Assembly (NCBI RefSeq): GCF_014842255.1
Contig: NZ_JACYVH010000003.1
Span: 391,223-455,222 of the forward strand
DNA: 64,000 bases
Source of the DNA: Frigoribacterium sp. CFBP 13712
Lineage (GTDB): Bacteria; Actinomycetota; Actinomycetes; Actinomycetales; Microbacteriaceae
Direction: 5' to 3'
This document shows, piece by piece, positions 8,484-19,711 of this stretch. A model generated the notes under the pieces. The model searched no databases. It was not told the DNA's origin and worked only from the letters and a program-made list of their open reading frames with translations. Position 1 is the first letter of the stretch; each line of letters begins with the position of its first letter. The position numbers and the translations under genes were made by a program.

Positions 8484-10546
8484 GCCGACGTCCGCGGCAC
8501 GACGTCCTCGAACCGCCGGTCGGCGACGAGCACCGCTTCCGTCGACGGCCCGCCGTCGCGCGCCCATGCCCGCACCGTGTTGACGATCACGAAGTCGTCG
8601 TGGGTGGCCGAGACGTGCGACGTCGTCTCGAGCCAGGCCCGCCAGTCGGGCTTCTCGAGTCCGATCGCCCAGCGCGACTCCGCCGAGGCCGACAGCGGGT
8701 CGCCGTCGACGATGCGGTAGGTCTCGCGGCTGTCTTCGGTGAAGACGAGCCCGTCGGGGTACTCGCGTCCGCCGCCGTAGCCGGGGTCGACGTCGAGCAC
8801 CCACTCGCCCGTGCCGACGTCGTGCGTGACGCTGCGCTGGGGCAGATCCGACGCGGGCGGCAGGGCCCGCACGGCGAGCGGCGTCGCGCGGGTCGGCTCG
8901 TCGAAGCGCACCCCGTCGTCGCCCGCCCGCGTCCACACCGGCAGCGTCACGGCGCTGCGCTGGGGGTCGATGGTGAGCGTGGCCTCGTCGGAGTGCGGCC
9001 AGATCCACGGCCAGTAGGCCGATGACACGGCGATCCGGAGGCGGTGGCCGGCCGGGAAGGAGTGCCCGGTCGAGACCAGCGGGACGCGCACGGTCTGCTC
9101 GACCCGCACCTCCATCGGGTCGTCGCGGTGCCGGCCGTTCCGCTTGTTCAGGTTGAGGACTCCGCGGGTGACGAGCGTCGAGCTGCCGTCGGGCGCCACG
9201 TCGCAGAGCCGCACGATGACGTTCGCATCGGGCCGGTCGCTCGTGATCGCGAGGTCGACGACGACGCTGCCGAGCACGTCCAGCGGCGCACCGGCCCCGC
9301 CGGCCCCGTCCGCAGACGCCCCCACGTCGAGGTCGAAGCACACCGACCGGCCGTCCTCCGCGCGCTGGTCGGGCGGCAGGTCGGTGGCGTTGCCGAACGG
9401 GAAGAACCGCCCGGCGTCGAGCCCGGTGCTCTGCGGCGAGCGCACGACGACGAATCCGTGCTCGCCGCCGGTCAGCAGCTCGAGCGGCTCGACGCGGGCC
9501 CGGGTGGCGGTCGAAGGCCAGCCTTCGGCGCCGACCCAGCGCCCGGTCCGCTCGGCGTAGTACGTCGCGGGGGGCTCGGAGTCGTTGATCCAGGCGCGCA
9601 GGGCCGGCTCGTCGTCGACGCCGTTCGGCTCGTCGAGCAGCCAGCGGTCCCACCAGCGCAGGGTCTCCTGCAAGAATCCGATGCCCGGGCCGGGGGCGAG
9701 CCCGCGGTCGGGGTACTGGTGCGACCAGGGCCCGATGATGCCCTTGACCGGCGCGTCGAGCTCGGAGACGAGGCGCAGCACGGCGTCGCGGTACGGGTCG
9801 GCCCAGCCGCCGACGGCGAGGACGGCGGCGGTGATCGACGAGTAGTCCTCGCAGACGCTGCCGTGCCGCCAGTAGTCGTCGCGCTCCTGGTGCGCGAGCC
9901 AGACCGGGGTCATCGGCCGGTTGTGCTCGAGGCGCTCGCGCCAGCGCGCGACCCAGTCGGCGCCGACCACCTCGGGGCGCGGCGGGCGGGAGTTGAACGC
10001 GAACATGGTGCCGCCCCACGCGGCCATGTCGATGCCGAGCACGGCGCCGCCCATGTAGTGCACGTCGTTGTCGTAGCGGTCGTCGGTCGAGCAGACGGTG
10101 ACGATCGCCTTGAGCGCGGCCGGGGCGCGACCGGCGAGCTGCAGGGCGTTGAACCCGCCCCACGAGATGCCGAACGCGCCCACCGCGCCCGTCGACCAGG
10201 GCTGCGCGGCGAGCCACTCGATCAGGGCGATGCCGTCGGCGAGCTCCTGCTCGGAGTACTCGTCGTCGAACAGCCCGTCGCTCGAGCCCGTGCCGCGGAT
10301 GTCGACGCGCACCGACGCGTACCCACGGGCGGCGTACCAGGGGTGCCGTTCGCTGTCGCGGGGAGCCGTCCAGTCGTCGAGCCGGTACGGCAGGTACTCG
10401 AGCAGCACGGGCACCGGGTGCTCGACGCGTGGGGCCCAGACGCGGGCGTGCAGTCGCGTGCCGTCGGGCAGCGGCACCCACTCGTCGCGCACCTCGATCT
10501 CGTGTAGGAGGCGCGGGTCGCCGAGGAGGCGCTGGTCGCCGCTCAC
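8480..10546 (-). CDS. CocE/NonD-family acyl hydrolase
   Basis: An alpha/beta hydrolase of the Xaa-Pro dipeptidyl-peptidase/CocE family (S15), 688 residues, with the C-terminal jelly-roll domain of that family. The candidate triad is Ser128 in GISWGG, Asp250 in GGWADPY and His276 in GPWSHQY. No signal peptide is seen, so it is likely cytoplasmic. Family members cleave esters, acyl side chains or prolyl peptides; substrate is not predictable here. It sits behind an oligopeptide-type transporter, so it may process an imported compound. The GTG start overlaps the previous stop (GTGA). The first 14 residues (SGDQRLLGDPRLL) are encoded by two copies of the dispersed repeat. Confidence 0.88.
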   Translation of the reverse strand: MSGDQRLLGDPRLLHEIEVRDEWVPLPDGTRLHARVWAPRVEHPVPVLLEYLPYRLDDWTAPRDSERHPWYAARGYASVRVDIRGTGSSDGLFDDEYSEQELADGIALIEWLAAQPWSTGAVGAFGISWGGFNALQLAGRAPAALKAIVTVCSTDDRYDNDVHYMGGAVLGIDMAAWGGTMFAFNSRPPRPEVVGADWVARWRERLEHNRPMTPVWLAHQERDDYWRHGSVCEDYSSITAAVLAVGGWADPYRDAVLRLVSELDAPVKGIIGPWSHQYPDRGLAPGPGIGFLQETLRWWDRWLLDEPNGVDDEPALRAWINDSEPPATYYAERTGRWVGAEGWPSTATRARVEPLELLTGGEHGFVVVRSPQSTGLDAGRFFPFGNATDLPPDQRAEDGRSVCFDLDVGASADGAGGAGAPLDVLGSVVVDLAITSDRPDANVIVRLCDVAPDGSSTLVTRGVLNLNKRNGRHRDDPMEVRVEQTVRVPLVSTGHSFPAGHRLRIAVSSAYWPWIWPHSDEATLTIDPQRSAVTLPVWTRAGDDGVRFDEPTRATPLAVRALPPASDLPQRSVTHDVGTGEWVLDVDPGYGGGREYPDGLVFTEDSRETYRIVDGDPLSASAESRWAIGLEKPDWRAWLETTSHVSATHDDFVIVNTVRAWARDGGPSTEAVLVADRRFEDVVPRTSA

Positions 10547-10787
10547 AGACCGGTCCCGTCGGACGGCCGCCCGCCCTTGCGGGTCTGCTCGCGGCGGCTC
10601 GCGCTGCGCTCGAGGTGAGCCTCCGTCGCGAGGCCGGCCTGCGCCTCCTCGTCCAGGGCTCTGTCGTAGCGGCTGGGCTCGTGCGAGGCCTTCTCGCGCG
10701 AGGCGCGCTCGTGCGAGGCGCGCTCGTGCGAGGCCCGCTCGTGCGAGGTCTCGTCGCGCAGGCGGTCGTCGTTCGGGTGGGTGATGC

Positions 10788-10791
<4 letters not shown>
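10543..10791 (-). CDS. small charged protein with SHERA repeats
   Basis: An 82-residue product with a run of five-residue units (SHERA, SHERA, SHERA, SREKA, SHEPS) in residues about 16-40, followed by an Arg-rich tail. It is held in the operon by GTGA overlaps at both ends: its start overlaps the ABC ATPase stop and its stop overlaps the hydrolase start. That favours real translation, at least as a coupling device. I see no membrane segment and recognise no family. It could also be a spacer frame kept open between two coupled genes. Confidence 0.5.
10679..10750. repeat. 15-bp tandem repeat inside the SHERA gene
   Basis: Units of the type GAGGCGCGCTCGTGC follow each other about five times with small changes. 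The unit length is a multiple of three, so copy-number change would add or remove pentapeptides without breaking the frame or the coupling to the genes on either side. Confidence 0.75.
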
Positions 10792-12661
<1,870 letters not shown>

Positions 12662-12665
<4 letters not shown>

Positions 12666-13606
12666 GAGGTGGCGCCCTTCTGCGCGCGGTCGACGCCGAG
12701 CGTCTTGCTCAGTCCGTCGGCGCTGAGGTTGAGGCCGATCACGAGGGTGGCGAGGGCGACGACGGGGGCGAGCGTCCCCATCGGCACGACGGTGAGGGCG
12801 GTGCGGTTCTCCTGCACCATCAGCCCCCAGTCGGGAGTCGGCGGGTTGGCGCCGAACCCCAGGAACGACAGGGTCGAGATGAGCAGCACGATCCACGACG
12901 CGCGCATCGCGAACTCGACCAGCACGACGTCGAGCACGTTCGGCAGGATCTCGCGGAACACGATGCTCAGCGACCCCTCGCCGCGCGCGCGGGCGGCGGT
13001 GACGTAGTCCTGGGTGATGACGGTGCGGGCGGCGCCGCGCACGACGCGGGTCACGGCCGGCGCGTACACGACGGTGACGGCGAGCACGATGACCCAGAGC
13101 CCCGAGTCGAACACGGTCACGACGACCAGCAGCGCGAGGATCGACGGCACGCTGAGCAGCGCGTCGACGATGCGCATGACGACCTCGTCGAACCAGTTGT
13201 CGGCGTACGCCGTGATGCAGCCGAGCACCGTGCCGATGCTCACCGCGATCGTCGTCGCCAGGAACGTCACGAGCAGCGCGTACTGCCCGCCGTGCAGGGT
13301 GCGCGAGAGGATGTCGCGGCCGTACTGGTCGGTGCCGAGCCAGTGCGACCAGCTCGAACCGGCGAGAGCCGCGGTCGAGTCGGTCGCGACGGGGTCGTGC
13401 CCGGCGATCAGCGGGGCGAGCAGGGCCAGCGCGATGTGCAGCGCGATGAGCCCCAGACCGATGCCGAGAGCCGAGGAGGCGCTGATGCTGCTGCTGAGAC
13501 CGGTCGCGAGACCGCGCAGTCGCGCCCCGACCGTCTTCGGGGCGTCGGGTCGACCGGTCGAGGCGACCCGCGCCTCCTCGGTTCCGTTCGTCGTCGTCGT
13601 GCTCAT
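12662..13606 (-). CDS. DppC/OppC-type ABC permease
   Basis: A 314-residue inner-membrane permease with the DppC layout: first hydrophobic segment (LGLIALHIALALLAPLIA), the LGTDQYGRDILSR motif, several membrane spans and the EAA loop (AARARGEGSLSIVFREILPN) that contacts the ATPase. It partners the DppB-like protein encoded just before it (ATGA overlap at 13603-13606) and overlaps the ATPase start. The first 30 residues are a non-conserved cytoplasmic tail with TEEARVAST from a dispersed-repeat copy at 13565. Confidence 0.93.
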
Positions 13607-14673
13607 GAGCGGGCCTTCCGTCGGGTGCGGAGTCGGGGGTCGAGCGCGAGGGCGATGAGATCGGCCGCGAGGTTGCAGACGACGTAGACCAGGGCGCTGA
13701 CGACCGCGATCGCCTGGATCGTGGGCAGATCGCGGTTGAACACCGACTCGAGCATGAGCTTGCCCATGCCCGGGTAGTTGAAGACGTTCTCGACGACGAC
13801 CACGCCGCCGAGCAGCCAGGCGACGTTCAGCGCGACCACGTTCAGGGTCGGCAGCAGCGCGCTCGGCACGGCGTGACGCCAGACGACCTGACGCGTCGAG
13901 AGGCCCTTCAGCTCGGCGGTGGTGACGAACTCGGACGCCATCACGTCGATCGTCGACGACCGCGCGGTCCGCACGATGTAGGCGGCCATGGCGAGGGTCA
14001 GCACGATCGCCGGCAGCCAGACGCTCGGCAGCAGCTCGACGACGGTGGCGCTGTCGCCGCGCAGCACGACCGCGGGGAAGATCGGGATCGCCACGGCGAA
14101 CAGCAGCACGAGGATCGTCGCGACCATGAACTCGGGCACGCTCATCACGATCAGGCTGATCAGCGAGATCGCGTGATCGCTCGGACGGCCTCGACGCACC
14201 CCCGCGACGACGCCGAGGGTGAGCGAGATCGTGACGCCGACGAGCATCGCGGGCACGGCGATCAGCATGCTGTTGCGGAACGCGATCAGCAGATCGGGGC
14301 CGACGGGCGCGCCGCTGACGAGCGAGACGCCGAAGTCGCCGTGACTCGCGCCGAGCAGCCACTCGCCGTAGCGGGCCCAGACGTTCTGATCGAGGCCGAG
14401 CGTGTCGCGCAGCGCGGCGACGGCCTCGGGCGTGGCGTCCTGGCCGAGCAGCTGCTGCGCGACGTCGCCGGGCAGCGCCTGCACGGCGAAGAACACGAGG
14501 AACGAGGCGAGCAGCACCGTGAGCAGCGCGGTGCCGACGCGACGCAGCACGAGCAGCAGGGTGCTGAGGGCCGGGCTGCCGGGGCGTGACGGGCGCGGGG
14601 TCGTGGGCGCGCCTCCTCGGCTCGTGAGATCGGCCTCGACGGCGGATCCGGTCGGGGTGTCGGTGGGGCTCAT
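13603..14673 (-). CDS. DppB/OppB-type ABC permease
   Basis: A 356-residue permease of the DppB type: first membrane span near residues 42-62 (LLVLRRVGTALLTVLLASFLV), periplasmic segment with LPGD and GDFGVS, then five spans and the EAA loop (TTAELKGLSTRQVVWRHAVP). It forms the channel with the DppC-like protein. Its ATG overlaps the binding-protein stop (ATGA). The N-terminal 35 residues are an extra Pro/Thr/Ser-rich tail that includes SRGGAPTT, encoded by a dispersed-repeat copy at 14606. Confidence 0.93.
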   Translation of the reverse strand: MSPTDTPTGSAVEADLTSRGGAPTTPRPSRPGSPALSTLLLVLRRVGTALLTVLLASFLVFFAVQALPGDVAQQLLGQDATPEAVAALRDTLGLDQNVWARYGEWLLGASHGDFGVSLVSGAPVGPDLLIAFRNSMLIAVPAMLVGVTISLTLGVVAGVRRGRPSDHAISLISLIVMSVPEFMVATILVLLFAVAIPIFPAVVLRGDSATVVELLPSVWLPAIVLTLAMAAYIVRTARSSTIDVMASEFVTTAELKGLSTRQVVWRHAVPSALLPTLNVVALNVAWLLGGVVVVENVFNYPGMGKLMLESVFNRDLPTIQAIAVVSALVYVVCNLAADLIALALDPRLRTRRKARS

Positions 14674-16295
14674 GCGCGCAGTCCGATCTGGAGGTAGTCG
14701 AACTCGAAGCCGTACTCGCGGTAGTTGACGACGTCGCGACCGATGCCGACGAGGCGGTCGCCGAACATCGGCGTCATGTCGGCGCTGTCCTCGACGATCA
14801 GGCGCTGGGCGTCCTGGTAGAGGGTGGCGCGACGGCTGTCGTCCATCTCGGCGCGGGCGTCGTCGAGCAGGGCGTCGAAGGTCGGGTTCGACCAGGCGCT
14901 CTCGTTGTACGACGAGCCGGTGCGGAAGATCTGGTTCAGCAGCTGGTCGATCGGGCGACCGGTGAACCAGTAGCTGACCATCAGCGGCTTCTGCATCCAG
15001 ATCTGCGTGTAGTACGAGTCGGCGCTGGCGTTCTTGACGACGAGGTCGATGCCCGCCTGCTTCACCTGGTCGCGGTAGGCGACGGCCATCGGCGTGAAGA
15101 CCGACTCGTAGCTCGAGGTGTGGATGTCGGTGCGGAAGCCCTCGCGGCCGGCCTTCTTCAGCAGGGCGCGGGCCTTCTCGGGGTCGTACTCGCGCTGCTC
15201 GTCGAGCCAGACGGCCTGGGTGGGAGGCACGGGGTTGTCCCAGCCCGCGGTGCCGGTCCCCTGCAGGGCCGTGTCGACGATCGCCTGCGGGTCGTAGGCG
15301 AGCTTCATCGCCTGGCGCACCAGCGGATCGCTGAACTCGGCGCTCGTGAACAGCATCGGGATCGTGTACCACTGCGCGTTCGCCGAGCGGGCGACCGTGG
15401 CGGTGCTCGACGCGCTGACGACCTGCGCGGTCGCGAAGTCGAGGTTCGTCTGCGAGATGAGGTCGATCTGACCGGCGAGCAGCGCGTTGACGCGGGCCGT
15501 CGTGTCCTGGATCGAGTAGAAGTCGATGCCGTCGAGGGCCGGGCGGCCGGCGAAGTGGTCGTCGTACGCCTCGATGCTGCCGGTGCCCGCGGGCTCGAAC
15601 CCGCTGAGGCGGAACGGGCCCGTGCCGATGCCGGTGGTGCCGATCGTGGGGCCGTTGGCCGGGTCGGCGCTGCCCTCGGGGATGATGTAGCACTGGTACG
15701 CCGTCAGCAGCGAGGGGAACTCGGCGTTCGGCGTGAGCAGCTCGATGCGGAGGGTGAGCGGGTCGGGGGCGCTCATGCTGCCGGGGCCGATCATGGCGGC
15801 GAGCACCTCGCCCTGCGGCGACGCGGTCTCGGGGTCGAGGATGTGCTCGATCGAGTAGATGGCGTCGGCGGCGGTGAAGCGGCGGCCGTCGTGGAACCGC
15901 ACGCCGCTGCGCAGGCGGAACGTCCAGGTGACGCCGTCGGGTGTGGCCGACCACTCCTCGGCGAGATCGGGCACGGTGACGCCCTGCTCGTCGAGCTTGA
16001 CGAGGCGGTTGTAGAGGGCGCCGAGGTACTCGTAGGCGGAGAGTGAGCTGGCCGAGTCGAGGGTCTCGGCGGCGGAGGCCGCGGGGCGCGCGATGCGGAG
16101 GCGACCGCCGCGCTGCGCGGTGCCGGTGGCGGCGGCCTCGGGGATGGTCGGGTCGCTGCGGGCGGGGGCGCAGCCGGCGAGGGTGAAGAGGCCGGCGAGG
16201 CTCGCGAGCCCGGCGGCGCCGGCGAGGACGGTGCGGCGGCTCGGGCCTCGGGATTCTGCGCCCGGGCGCGGGTGTTCGGGGACGATCGGTGTCAT
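14670..16295 (-). CDS. solute-binding lipoprotein, DppA/OppA family (SBP_bac_5)
   Basis: A 541-residue solute-binding protein (family 5). The signal combines a twin-arginine-like motif (GPSRRTVLAGAAG) with a lipobox (LAGC), so it may be exported folded by Tat and lipidated. The SBP_bac_5 core is clear: DLAEEWSATPDGVTWTFRLR, VRFHDGRRFTAADAIYS and GTGPFRLSGFEP. It is the first gene of the seven-gene operon; the stop overlaps the DppB-like start. The substrate could be a peptide or another medium-size compound; the hydrolase at the operon end suggests an ester, amide or prolyl compound. A perfect operator-like inverted repeat lies 20-41 bases upstream. Confidence 0.93.
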   Translation of the reverse strand: MTPIVPEHPRPGAESRGPSRRTVLAGAAGLASLAGLFTLAGCAPARSDPTIPEAAATGTAQRGGRLRIARPAASAAETLDSASSLSAYEYLGALYNRLVKLDEQGVTVPDLAEEWSATPDGVTWTFRLRSGVRFHDGRRFTAADAIYSIEHILDPETASPQGEVLAAMIGPGSMSAPDPLTLRIELLTPNAEFPSLLTAYQCYIIPEGSADPANGPTIGTTGIGTGPFRLSGFEPAGTGSIEAYDDHFAGRPALDGIDFYSIQDTTARVNALLAGQIDLISQTNLDFATAQVVSASSTATVARSANAQWYTIPMLFTSAEFSDPLVRQAMKLAYDPQAIVDTALQGTGTAGWDNPVPPTQAVWLDEQREYDPEKARALLKKAGREGFRTDIHTSSYESVFTPMAVAYRDQVKQAGIDLVVKNASADSYYTQIWMQKPLMVSYWFTGRPIDQLLNQIFRTGSSYNESAWSNPTFDALLDDARAEMDDSRRATLYQDAQRLIVEDSADMTPMFGDRLVGIGRDVVNYREYGFEFDYLQIGLRA

Positions 16296-16314
16296 ACGGG
16301 TATGGCCTTCCGGT

Positions 16315-16336
16315 TTATCGTTCGGGTGAACGATAA
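16315..16336. promoter_or_regulatory. operator-like inverted repeat at operon head
   Basis: A perfect 9-bp inverted repeat, TTATCGTTC and GAACGATAA, separated by GGGT, ends 20 bases before the ATG of the binding-protein gene. Size and spacing fit a TetR-type operator, and a TetR gene closes this operon. Binding here would block transcription. Confidence 0.65.
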
Positions 16337-16413
16337 GGCAGTCGCGGCGTATCCACGATTCGAGGCCCGAGGCTTAACGCACTCGTTACGTCGCGGCGCC
16401 GCGCGGCGGGCCC

Positions 16414-16573
16414 TGCGTCGAAGTGACCCGAAGCGGGCCTTGCGGCGCCCCCGGGGCCCTTTTCGCGTCACCTCGACGCGGGGCCTGCGGCCCCTCGCGG
16501 CGGGGCGTGCGTCGAGGTGACGCAAAGGGCCGCCTGCGGAGGCCGGAGGCGCCCTTTCGCGTCACCTCGACGC
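16414..16573. repeat. double inverted-repeat module, left copy
   Basis: Two imperfect hairpins in tandem. The first has arms at 16414-16432 and 16461-16480; the second at 16509-16529 and 16552-16573. Both share the stem core GTCGAGGTGACGC followed by AAAGGG. A closely similar double module lies at 17428-17599, on the other side of the intervening gene. It fills the divergent promoter region, so it is not just a terminator. Confidence 0.8.
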
Positions 16574-16599
16574 GCCGCACCGGCCCCTAGGGTGGAGCG

Positions 16600-17370
16600 A
16601 TGAACGACGTCGAGCTCGCCGAGCACCTCGTCCGCCGAGCGGCGGACCTCGCCATCCGGATGCGAGACGAGGGCGTCGCGTCCGAGCGCAAGACCTCGAA
16701 CGCCGACCTGGTCAGCGCGGCGGATCGCGCCGCCGAGGAGCTGATCGGCGAGACCCTGGCGCGCGAGCGGCCCGACGACGGGCTGATCGGCGAGGAGGGC
16801 GCGGCGTCCGTGTCGCGCGACGGTCGCGCCTGGGTCGCGGACCCGATCGACGGCACGTTCAACTTCCTGTCCGCTCTGGCGTCGTGGTGCAGCGCGGTCG
16901 CCCTCGAGGTCGACGGCGTGCTCGCGGCCGGCGCCGTCCACCGCCCTGCGCTCGACGAGACCTGGGTGGCCGACGCCGACGGAACGCGCCTGAACGGTCG
17001 TCGTGTCGCACCGCTGGTCGATCGACCCCTCGCGGAGTGCGGCGTGGCCACGTTCGTGAAGTCGGGGGATCTCGGTGACGGGAGGTCCGTGGCGGTGATG
17101 GCGCGCCTCCTCGGCTCGTCGGCGACCGTGCGGGTCAGCGGTTCGGGCACCTGCGATCTGGCCGACGTGGCAGCCGGGCGGATCGGGCTGTGGGTGCAGG
17201 CCGACTGCGACGACTGGGACTGGCTGCCCGGGCGCGCCCTGGTCGAGGGAGCGGGAGGCGGCACCGAGATCGTCGAGCATCTCGGTCGCCGCTGGCACCT
17301 CGCCGGTTCGGCCCGGGCCGTCGCCGAGGCCGTCGAGGCTGTGCTCTCCGCGGAGCTCGCGACCGGCTGA
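16600..17370 (+). CDS. inositol monophosphatase-family phosphatase
   Basis: A 256-residue member of the Mg-dependent, Li-sensitive phosphatase family. The metal-binding motifs are seen: GEEGA (about residues 65-69), WVADPIDGTFNF (about 86-97) and the C-terminal DWDWLPG (about 206-212). Family members act on inositol phosphates, histidinol phosphate or nucleotide bisphosphates; I cannot choose between these. It is a single gene flanked by two repeat modules. A TRxLGSS-like stretch (MARLLGSSATV) coincides with a dispersed-repeat copy at 17101. No strong ribosome site; GGTGGAGCG just before ATG is the best candidate. Confidence 0.88.
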   Translation: MNDVELAEHLVRRAADLAIRMRDEGVASERKTSNADLVSAADRAAEELIGETLARERPDDGLIGEEGAASVSRDGRAWVADPIDGTFNFLSALASWCSAVALEVDGVLAAGAVHRPALDETWVADADGTRLNGRRVAPLVDRPLAECGVATFVKSGDLGDGRSVAVMARLLGSSATVRVSGSGTCDLADVAAGRIGLWVQADCDDWDWLPGRALVEGAGGGTEIVEHLGRRWHLAGSARAVAEAVEAVLSAELATG

Positions 17371-17427
17371 CGGGCCTGACCGGCGGCCCCGAGGAGGCGC
17401 GGCTCGCGTCACCCTGCGGGCGGCCCT

Positions 17428-17599
17428 GCATCGAAGTGACGCGTCTAGGTGCCTTCGCAGTCCGGAGGGCCCCTTTCGCGTCACCTCGATGCGGCGCCTG
17501 CGGCCCCTCGCGGCGTCGCGCGCGGCGGGCCGTGCGTCGAGATGACGCAAAGGGCGGCCTCCGCGGGCCGGAGGCGACCTTTCGGGTCACCTCGGTGCG
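17428..17599. repeat. double inverted-repeat module, right copy
   Basis: Two imperfect hairpins with arms at 17428-17443 / 17477-17492 and 17533-17552 / 17578-17599. Stem sequence and the spacer between hairpins (CTGCGGCCCCTCGCGGCG) match the left module at 16414-16573 in the same orientation. It lies between the convergent stops of the phosphatase and GH42 genes and could terminate both. A dispersed-repeat copy flanks each side (17388, 17609). Confidence 0.8.
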
Positions 17600-17647
17600 C
17601 CCGCGGACCCGAGGAGGCGCGGCTCGGGTGGCGGCGCGGGGCGGGCG

Positions 17648-19711
17648 CTACTCCTCGCGGACGACCGCCACGCCCCCGGCGGGCACGACGCCGCGCCCCT
17701 CCCACGCGGTCCCGGTCAGCAGGTCGACCCCGGTCGCCTCGACCCAGCCCTCGCCGGAGCCGTGGTTGATCGCGAACAGCCAGGACGACTCCCCCGCGGC
17801 GCGCCGGACGACCTCGACACCGGCCGAGGCGGCGGCCGCCGGCCGCACCCCGCTCTCGTCGAGCAGCCGCTCGAGCAGCTCCCCCAGCCCCTCGGGCTCG
17901 AGGTCCGACGCGAGGTACCAGGCCGCTCCCGCTCCGACTGGTCGGCGGGACACCGCGAGCCCGCCGTCGACTCCGTCGGCGACGACGCCCGAGTCCGCGG
18001 CCACCCGGTACGACGCGACGACCTCGGTCCCGGCGTCGACCGGCGACACGACCTCGGCCCAGCGCCGAGCGCGCCAGCCGGTCGAGAGCTCGATGGTCTG
18101 CTCGTCGGTCAACGGCGAGAACTCCTCGCCCCGCACGCCGAGGAGCTCGCGGAAGGCACCCGGATAGCCGCCCGTCCGCACGGTGTTGCTCACGTCGACG
18201 ATGCCCGAGAACCAGGTGACGAGCACGGTGCCGCCCGCCTCCGCGAAGCGTCGCACCGCGTCGGCGGCGGCGTCCGACACGAGGAACAGCCCCGGCACGA
18301 CGACCAGGTCGTAGGCCTCGAGCGGATGCCAGGCCGGCACGACGTCGACCGTCACGCCGCGCTCGAACAGTGCGGTGTGGATCGCCCGCGCCGTCGCCGC
18401 GTAATCGGGCCGGTTGATCGGCTTCAGACCGCTCTTCAGCGCCCACCCGGCCTCGTCGTCGTGCAGCAGCGCGACCCGGGCGCCGACCACGACGCTCCCG
18501 CGCACCTCGCGCAGCGCCTCGAGATGACGCCCCAGGCGCGTGATCTCCGCGAACCGCCGTGACGACGGACCGGCGTGCGGCAGCATCGCCGAGTGGAACT
18601 GCTCGGTGCCCGACCGCGACGCCCGCCACTGGAAGAACATCACGCTGTCCGACCCGCGCCCCAGGTGAGCGATCGCGTGCCGGATCATCTCGCCCGGCGC
18701 CTTCGGCTGGTTGATCGGGTGCCAGCTCGCCGCCCCCGCCGCGTGCTCCATGAGCATCCACGGGCCGCCGCCCGACATCCCGCGCATGCGGTCCCCGCTG
18801 AAGGCGAGCTCCTCGTGCCGCAGCGGATCGGGGCCGTAGGTGTAGTGGTCGTTCGCGGCGATGTCGACCTCGGGCGCCCAGCGCGCGTAGTCGACGACGT
18901 CGGGCCCCAGCCCGACCATGAAGTTCGTCGTCACCGGCAGCTCGGGCGTCACGCGCTTCAGCACCGCCTTCTCGGCCCGGTAGCACTCGAGCAGCGCGTC
19001 GGACGAGAACCGCTCGTAGTCGAGCAGCTGCCCGGGGTTGTGGGCCGTGACGCCGCTCGGCGTCGTGACCTCGTCGAACGACGAGTAGCTGTTGCCCCAG
19101 AACGCCATGCCCCACGCGGTGTTGAGCGCGTCGACCGACCCGTGGCGCGCCTCCACCCAGCGACGGAACGCTTCGTTCGACACCGGGCAGTGGCAGCGGG
19201 CGTTGCCGCCGCCGAGCTCGTTGCCGACGTGCCACATCCGCACGGCGGGGTGCCCGGCGACGTGCTCGGCGAGCGCCTCGACGATGCGCAGCGCGAAGCG
19301 GCGGAACGTCGGCGACGACGGGCAGAAGCCGAGGCGGCCGCCGGGGGCCAGCGGGTGGCCGAGCTCGTCGTGCGGCAGGATCTCGGGGTGCAGCCGGTGC
19401 AGCCACATGGGAACGGCGGCCGTCGGGGTGGCGAGGTCGACCGCGATGCCGTTCTCGTGCAGCAGGTCGAGCATCCGGTCGATCCAGGTGAAGTCGAACA
19501 CGCCCTCGCGGGGCTCGTGCACCACCCACGAGAACACGCCGAGCGTGACGAGGGTGACCCCCGCCTCGCGCATCAGCCGCATGTCGTCGAGCACGACCTC
19601 CCACGGCCACTGCTCGGGGCTGTAGTCACCGCCGAACGAGAGCCCGTCCGTCGGCCAGGCGACGCGAGAGCCGGCACCGGCACCGCCACCGCCCCCGTCA
19701 GACCCGCGCAC
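17648..19711 (-). CDS. GH42 beta-galactosidase
   Basis: A 687-residue glycoside hydrolase of family 42. The N-terminal barrel begins GGDYSPEQWPWEVVLDDM; the acid/base Glu is E165 in WHVGNELGG and the nucleophile is E322 in WMLMEHAAG. A cluster GFCPSSP and CHCPVS contains Cys residues that fit the GH42 zinc site. A trimerisation domain and a small C-terminal domain follow. No signal peptide, so it acts inside the cell on imported oligosaccharides with terminal beta-galactose. Start is GTG 19711, overlapping the ATPase gene by 14 bases. This ties the transporter to glycan rather than peptide uptake. Confidence 0.92.
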   Translation of the reverse strand: MRGSDGGGGGAGAGSRVAWPTDGLSFGGDYSPEQWPWEVVLDDMRLMREAGVTLVTLGVFSWVVHEPREGVFDFTWIDRMLDLLHENGIAVDLATPTAAVPMWLHRLHPEILPHDELGHPLAPGGRLGFCPSSPTFRRFALRIVEALAEHVAGHPAVRMWHVGNELGGGNARCHCPVSNEAFRRWVEARHGSVDALNTAWGMAFWGNSYSSFDEVTTPSGVTAHNPGQLLDYERFSSDALLECYRAEKAVLKRVTPELPVTTNFMVGLGPDVVDYARWAPEVDIAANDHYTYGPDPLRHEELAFSGDRMRGMSGGGPWMLMEHAAGAASWHPINQPKAPGEMIRHAIAHLGRGSDSVMFFQWRASRSGTEQFHSAMLPHAGPSSRRFAEITRLGRHLEALREVRGSVVVGARVALLHDDEAGWALKSGLKPINRPDYAATARAIHTALFERGVTVDVVPAWHPLEAYDLVVVPGLFLVSDAAADAVRRFAEAGGTVLVTWFSGIVDVSNTVRTGGYPGAFRELLGVRGEEFSPLTDEQTIELSTGWRARRWAEVVSPVDAGTEVVASYRVAADSGVVADGVDGGLAVSRRPVGAGAAWYLASDLEPEGLGELLERLLDESGVRPAAAASAGVEVVRRAAGESSWLFAINHGSGEGWVEATGVDLLTGTAWEGRGVVPAGGVAVVREE

